From NCBI GenBank assembly GCA_914767715.1, contig OU612072.1, forward strand, positions 9,360,001-9,424,000: a stretch of DNA of 64,000 nucleotides. The letters run 5' to 3'. The stretch is from Membranipora membranacea. Its lineage: Eukaryota > Bryozoa > Gymnolaemata > Cheilostomatida > Membraniporidae. Made by a program: the position numbers and the translations under genes. Positions 59,301-64,000 of this stretch are shown in pieces. How positions within the stretch are numbered: position 1 is the stretch's first letter; each line of letters opens with the position of its first letter. The notes beneath the pieces were generated by a model. The model saw only the letters and a program-made list of their open reading frames with translations, searched no databases and was not told the origin of the DNA.

Positions 59301-60484
59301 ATAGCATCAAAGCTCCATATTTCAACTCAAATGACACAAATTCATTCTAAGATAAACACATCCGAATGCAAAGATATAACAGTAATATTGATTTTCACTT
59401 GCCACTGTAAAATAAATCAAGTAAAATGGCGTGCGCGCACTATTACTGTCATCTATTGCATACGCATATTAATTGAATTGGTAAAGTATTCATTCAAGCT
59501 ATCTTTTGATTATAATATTTATTTAGTGAATGAGCATGAAATTAATTTTTGGACTGATTTAATAGATAGTTCAATAAGAAATGCTCACTGGTTATGAAAG
59601 GATTTTTCGTTGTACAAACATCTGACCAGCCTTTGAAGCTTTTGGGTCTATACAATATAATTGTTCGGGTTGGTTAATGATATTTAGTCAAATTTGTTGC
59701 CTGTCAAGATTGGTGTGCCACAAAGTTTTGTTTTTGGGCCACTAGTATTTGTAATTTATATTATCGGCTCTTTGAATGCAGAACCCCATCTACATAGACA
59801 TTTTCTGCTGAGTATTGAACCTGGAATTACAATAGAAAATTCATCTTTTGTAAATCATTTTTCTTCTGATAAACCATGAGAAAACTTTTAAGTCCCCTTT
59901 GATGCCCCGATAAGAAACTTATGCCGCCAATGATTACAAATTAAATTTGGAGATATTTAAATTTTCAGTACTTCAGTTATACTCAAACACAGCTTTCACT
60001 GACCAATTTAATAGCCTGAAAAAGGAATCAAGTTTATTCGTCATCATGATGCAACTAATTTGTCTAAAATTTGCTTTTTTGCACCCACATCTGATCTGCA
60101 GACTGGATTACTGGTACCATGCAAGTGATAGTCAGCTAGGACATATGCAGTCAGATTTAAAAGGTAATAAAAGGCGCAGTCAAATATCTGAAATCTTTCA
60201 CAAACCAAAGGTTTTGTCGTTAAAAATGCTTTTTGTATACAGAAATTGTGGTTCAGTTATTAATCATCTCATGTACCATAAAGCTTAGTTGAAAAAAAAT
60301 GGAGTGCCCAATAAATAATAATCGAAAAATACTGAAATACAGTACAAAATGCAAATTAAAGGATTATCTCAAATAACAGTAGACCTCCTTCCAAATACAT
60401 TTCATGTGGTTGATCATGAGTTTGTTGACTACTTACCAGTGTTATAGAGCAGAATATTGTCATTAAATCGCAAAATTGCTCCAT
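47305..60484 (-). CDS. Secreted PAN/Apple, pentraxin/LamG-like and WSC multidomain protein
   Basis: Eleven coding exons, in transcript order: 60484-60437, 59259-58998, 55722-55453, 55253-55002, 54617-54432, 54286-54099, 53935-53809, 52288-52148, 51691-51578, 50993-50826 and 47534-47305 (stop). Phases agree throughout and give 662 codons including the stop. Exon 1 is a signal peptide (MEQFCDLMTIFCSITL, continued by ILL). Exons 2-4 are three PAN/Apple-like Cys modules (CAYFCYHSPCCIAFSYN; CGSLCSSNISCNAFTYQ; CEYACTKNVSCNGFSYQ). Exons 5-8 form a concanavalin-type pentraxin/LamG fold (NWTLCIWAKFPDHSGEF; KLETGKWTFYCAEIGG; VSVLFDGQTAWN; GSFACLNIWSKTYSSDELLA). Exons 9-10 are a WSC domain (EYTGCFVDSHLRDLA; YYCCCDDSYGKYGEVSEADC; CGGGWRNSIW). 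Exon 11 is a divergent PAN-like end (DCVLTCMITSSCEAINY). Role unknown; glycan binding in defence or matrix is an inference. Confidence 0.82.
49640..49812. repeat. Degenerate TTGCGACGTT short repeat cluster
   Basis: At least seven variants of TTGCGACGTT(A)GTGG occur at irregular 17-25 bp spacing (for example near 49654, 49679, 49714, 49756, 49779 and 49797) inside the last intron of the PAN/WSC gene. The region is unusually CpG-rich for this window. Confidence 0.65.
50628..50700 (+). repeat. Possible tRNA-like SINE remnant
   Basis: GTGGCTAAGCCTGAATGAGC resembles an A-box and GGGTTCAAAATC, 40 nt on, a B-box. No good cloverleaf forms. It lies about 125 bp from the WSC exon at 50826. Confidence 0.3.
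53256..53350. repeat. (GT)n microsatellite
   Basis: Interrupted GT dinucleotide tract with GGTGTGGTGTGC variants in the intron between exons 53809 and 52288. Confidence 0.9.
56227..56480 (+). repeat. Left inverted repeat of the P-type element
   Basis: It matches the reverse complement of 58615-58866 with scattered substitutions and small indels. Shared landmarks are ACTCTAGACTGGAAACTA, AATTCAGTGACGCGACGTT, ATGACCACTACAACTG and AAAATGTGATCAGTATAT. Confidence 0.85.
57291..57693 (+). pseudogene. P-element/THAP9-like transposase C-terminal fragment
   Basis: The frame reads GGFITRTMQLSCSLC, LIKLKNRDELKTPSEAVVRV, one in-frame TAA (57457-57459), then SLFSSAEHASSVVREIINRY, VRIRAHHEAVL and MTRLPIFSHV. 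This follows the layout of the C-terminal region of P-element-like transposases: a Cys pair, a KNRGGL.PS-like motif, H..LL..I...YV..R.HH, then a short basic end. The catalytic core and THAP domain are not recognisable, so the copy is non-autonomous. Family assignment rests on this pattern plus the 8 bp target duplication. Confidence 0.6.
58615..58866 (-). repeat. Right inverted repeat of the P-type element
   Basis: Inverted partner of 56227-56480, ending TATATGTTTATG directly against the second GTCTGGAA target copy. Confidence 0.85.
59600..60290 (+). mobile_element. Decayed LINE reverse transcriptase fragment
   Basis: Plus-strand text VKIGVPQSFVFGPLVFVIYI at 59694 onward is the GVPQGSVLGPLLF RT motif. 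Downstream frames are broken and only loosely RT-like. It lies antisense in intron 1 of the PAN/WSC gene. Confidence 0.65.
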
Positions 60485-62783
60485 CTTTACCTCACTGCTC
60501 ACCGTAACTCTGCTGATTGATAGAAGAAGAGTTCACTTTAGCATTGGATTATTTCACTCATAATTAATTCATAGTTGATGTGTGGTGATTTCAATCAATG
60601 TGTAAACAACATTCTCCATTTGATATTTGAAATCTTAATGACACCTCAATTTGACAAAGGTAGTGGAAACAATTGTCAGCGCTACTGCCTATCATGTGTT
60701 ACATCGCATGCGGGGTTATATTTCTCAAATACCAACAAACATACTAAACAAAGTACACCCTACTGATGCCTCAAGACCTGTTGTACTTTTGGTTTTTACC
60801 AAGCAGCTATATATAGCAGACACAATGTGTATTCAGTGAACAAGACAAATTATTCTCTACCGCTTAAGGCTGAATGCAACTTAGAGAAGGCTTATGACAG
60901 CTAGTGATAAATGAGACTGAAAGAGGAGTTTTTGGACTTATGGCCCTTGAATTGGACTCTAGCTAAGAAATCACCGCTTATTTACCAGAATATCAGTTTT
61001 GTGCCATTAATGCTTTGTCTAATCAATAAATCGTGTAGTGTCTAGCTCGGCGATGTGTTTGTCTTAGCTTACAAGGTTAACAGACACAGGGCTGTGGATA
61101 GGCATCAGACAGACAGGGCATAGTAAAAACTCACCAGGATCCTCAACCAACACCCTAAACTTATTTACGCACATATTGATATGTATATCTTATATCCTGT
61201 TTCAAAGGCTAATGATTCAACAATGATTGGCAACCTGGATCTTGTCTGATCAATTTTTTGTTGGAAAGCCTGCTGATTGATTTAGTAAAAGACAGATATC
61301 GGTTAAAGTTCAAATTCTGAAATCTGCTTTGTGATAAATTTTGATGTAAGTACAGCAGCCTGGAACTCTTATCAATAGGGGGTTACGATTCCACATTGCA
61401 GTAGCTCTTCATCATTGATTTGTCTTTTTTTTCAGCAGCACTGTAAGATCATGCATGAAAATCGAACAGCAAACAGAAAAATAACTGGAAAGAAAATATT
61501 TACCTTATCCCTCTCCATCTGGTTCTTTCAATTTAATCTTTTCACAAAAAGTTGAGGATGAAATCTCACCTCGATTTATTAAACATATATATTTTTGAAG
61601 CAATTTTGTGGACGTAGATTGGCTATGACAAGTATGACCACCTTCAAAATCAAAAGCCCTCAAAATCTGCCCCAGTAATCTTTGAAAATAATACCTTGCT
61701 GATTACATGTTTTTTTTTCCCTTTCCTTCTCTGGAGAGCAGTGGATTGGGATACCATTTCTAGCAGTCATATATTTATCTCATGTGTGATGTTTATTACC
61801 TTACAAAACTTCTTTTATAATTTGTTGTAATCTAACCAACATAAAAAGTCTTGAAGGGAAAATACCATTTAGGTGTAAATGTAGTTTATGTAGGAAAAAA
61901 ATATTGTGTATGAATTTAAAACGCAAGTAATTGATTAGAGATACCACATAGTAGTTTTTAGATGCTTGTCACGAGTTATCAAAGAAAATTTTGACCTTTG
62001 CCTTGTATGATTATTTATTGTGTTGCTAAGCATCTACCCGATACTTTTCTTCTTAAATCTCTATCACTCACTCACTCGCTTGGAATTTATTACCCTCTCT
62101 GAATATTGACTGTTTCCATGATGATAAAACTGGCTTCATACAATCATCCACACCTCCACACCAAATCATCACGGTTCCCCGAAGCAAACGAAGAAACACA
62201 AACTTATGCAAACGGAATGCTCTTCCCATATGTCCATTCCCTAAATCCTAAATGGAAGTGATTTCAACACAAGGAAACAAAGTGAACCAAGAGCAAGAGT
62301 CTGTGATCAAATCTGCAGAGACACTCTTACAACTTGAAATTCCAATGCCCAGTGAGACAATTGCTCATCATATCCATAACAAGGCTTGGAAATTAGTAAA
62401 GCCATCATCATCATGTTATTATCAGATCAGGTCTTTCATCAGTAGGAAAAATTTTATTCGTTGATATTTGCTCAATGAAATGAAATAAATACAAACAACC
62501 ACATACACACAAACATTGTATTGGATGAAATGCCATAAGTATATTCATCTATTGGTTATAAGTAAACCGCACAATAATATCTCGAGATATTATCATAATG
62601 TTTTTATCTCATGTTTTGGCATACTGTCAGGTTAGAGAAAAAACTAATATGCCATATAGCATGTTGTTGTTCAATCTTAGCTAGATAGGGATTTTATGAG
62701 CGGAACATAAAACCTAGAAAATCAAGACTCATCTCCTGCTATTTGGACGAAAACTACCAACTTATACTAAACAATTTAAAATT
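60485..62783. other. Intergenic spacer between the two PAN/WSC paralogues
   Basis: This should hold the promoter of the upstream-reading gene (- strand, start 60484) and the 3' end of its paralogue. I see no clear TATA box. A frame near 62,100-62,240 (+) might be a LINE C-terminal relic but is too weak to call. Confidence 0.4.
62453..62458 (-). terminator. AATAAA polyA signal of the paralogue
   Basis: AATAAA on the minus strand lies about 330 nt downstream of the stop at 62784. Confidence 0.5.
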
Positions 62784-64000
62784 CTAATTACAGTGCAAGG
62801 TTGAAAAATATATCTTGTCAATGTCAGCCTTCAGGACTGAGAGCAATGCTGTATTTGCCGTACCATGTACACAGGCAGCCTCACAGTAGCTAGGAGTCTT
62901 ACATGTTACCATACAGTTGTATCCTGAGCTGTCAGAAGACGCACTTATTGAGAGAGAAGGGTTACTCATGTTCTGCCAAACACAAAATTTCTCCGATAAG
63001 GGAAGTGGATCATCTGTAACAACCATGATTAAAGATATCAAATTAGCATAGCATGAGGAGCATAGATTTTTAACTCAACTTCTTTTTCTATAAATTGTCA
63101 GCGGAAAAAAGTGTCACCATTTGCTTTAGTTGAAGATTATCCCTTAACTGGTCTGATGATATGATATTATGGTATTATGATGAAGTATTTGAATTGACAT
63201 GCTAATGCGAGTCACAGTCATACATTATAAGATAATAATTATGTAACCCGTGTATTCTTTGGTCCAGACTGAGTTTCTCCATCCACCTCCACAGTTCTGT
63301 GTATGGTTCCCTGCACAATAGTAGTTACATTCTCCCTCAGTACCTGGACCGTATTTCCCATAATTATCATCACAGAAGCAATGAGATCTTGCTTGCAATC
63401 CAGCATATTGATAGCCTTAAATTGAAAAGATAGTAAGTTCAGAATGCTAAGTTGAAACCTGAAATTCTGTGACTTAAAATTAGTCATCTAAACATCTTTT
63501 TGTCTTATATCATAATACAATCACACCAACACCAACACCTACCTAGAGTCCAACACTCGCTGAGGCAGAGGTTAACAGTCATATGGTCATGATATCCGTT
63601 TTTTGTGACCATATCTCGGTCTTGCTTATCAATGAAACATCCAATGTATTCGTCGACTACAATTTAAAAAAAGCTTTGTTAACCAATTATACTATAATAA
63701 TTATGACAATTATATAGGATTTATTCATGATTCTTATATATTTTTCAATGGCATGTTTAATAGTTAACTTGCCTGGTGCATTTAATATGCTGATATTGAA
63801 ATTAATTGTTGTGGTTGATCCCTTTACAAATACTGTAGCATTTACTAGAGCATTTGCTGTATTTAGGTTCAGCAGAAATCTTTTGTCTGACATGAGACAT
63901 GTTTGCCCATAACTCTGGAATGCTGCACATGACTGATTCTTGGCACATTGAGTTTGGCAACAACCCTTCGATACATCAGATATGTTTCGGTTCACATCGA
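62784..64000 (-). CDS. Paralogous PAN/WSC secreted protein, 3' part (continues beyond the window)
   Basis: Transcript-order exons: (beyond 64000)-63773, 63656-63543, 63415-63248 and 63013-62784 (stop). The first is a PAN/Apple-like module (GCCQTQCAKNQSCAAFQSYG, then TCLMSDKRF). The next two are a WSC domain (DEYIGCFIDKQDRDMV; YQYAGLQARSHCFCDDNYGK; CNYYCAGNHTQNCGGGWRNS). The last is the terminal PAN-like end (CVWQNMSNPSLSIS, NCMVTCKTPSYCEA). The WSC exons are 114 and 168 nt, identical in length and phase to 51691-51578 and 50993-50826, so this is a tandem duplicate. The pentraxin-like exons are not placed before its WSC here, so the architecture differs. The first visible donor is GC (CCAG|GCAAGT) instead of GT. 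The terminal module has lost about 8 residues around its third Cys. Confidence 0.82.

Noticed and set aside
1-64000. CRISPR arrays, prokaryotic operons, rRNA genes
   Set aside because: None seen; spliceosomal introns and transposon types are eukaryotic.

Overview
This is eukaryotic, AT-rich genomic DNA. Genes are split by introns with GT-AG boundaries, and introns and spacers carry many non-LTR retrotransposons, a piggyBac element, a P-type DNA transposon, MITE-like foldbacks and tRNA-like (SINE) heads. The gene families (M1 aminopeptidase, multi-PAN/WSC secreted proteins) and repeat types suggest an invertebrate animal, possibly a marine lophotrochozoan. The sequence alone does not fix the phylum. 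All gene models below were built by hand from reading frame, splice phase and family resemblance; no transcript evidence was available.

Positions 1-15,200 (+): the 3' two thirds of an aminopeptidase N-like (M1) gene. The zinc-site exons lie upstream of the window. Eleven constitutive exons (50-6352) are followed by FIVE tandem, phase-compatible copies of the last two exons (a-e, 7588-14245). Each copy has its own stop codon and four of the five have a nearby AATAAA. A decayed sixth first-exon may sit at 15,126. This looks like an array of alternative C-terminal cassettes and is the strongest finding in the window.

Positions 15,700-20,060: a decayed LINE (- strand) split by a 3.0 kb piggyBac-like transposon. 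TTAA duplications flank it and the LINE reading frame rejoins across it.

Positions 21,416-37,011 (+): a TATA/Inr promoter and an exon encoding a signal peptide, an ectodomain and a transmembrane segment (broken by one frameshift). Then, after a large LINE-filled intron, come twelve small exons that join in phase to a stop at 36,561 and a polyA signal. The small exons include repeated (phase 0-1, phase 1-0) exon pairs with matching intron sequence. I infer one membrane protein of about 464 residues with a modular cytoplasmic tail. A separate orphan signal-peptide exon lies at 37,406.

Positions 22,650-28,870, 32,890-33,425 and 37,965-46,060: several CR1/L2-like LINEs. One near-complete copy (41,850-46,060, - strand) has both ORFs open and overlapping by ATGA.

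Positions 47,305-60,484 (-): a complete 11-exon gene for a secreted protein of about 661 residues, ordered signal peptide, three PAN/Apple-like modules, pentraxin/LamG-like fold, WSC, terminal PAN-like module. Its second intron holds a 2,640 bp P-element-family transposon with an 8 bp target duplication. A tandem paralogue begins beyond the window end and runs to 62,784 (-), with WSC exons of identical length.
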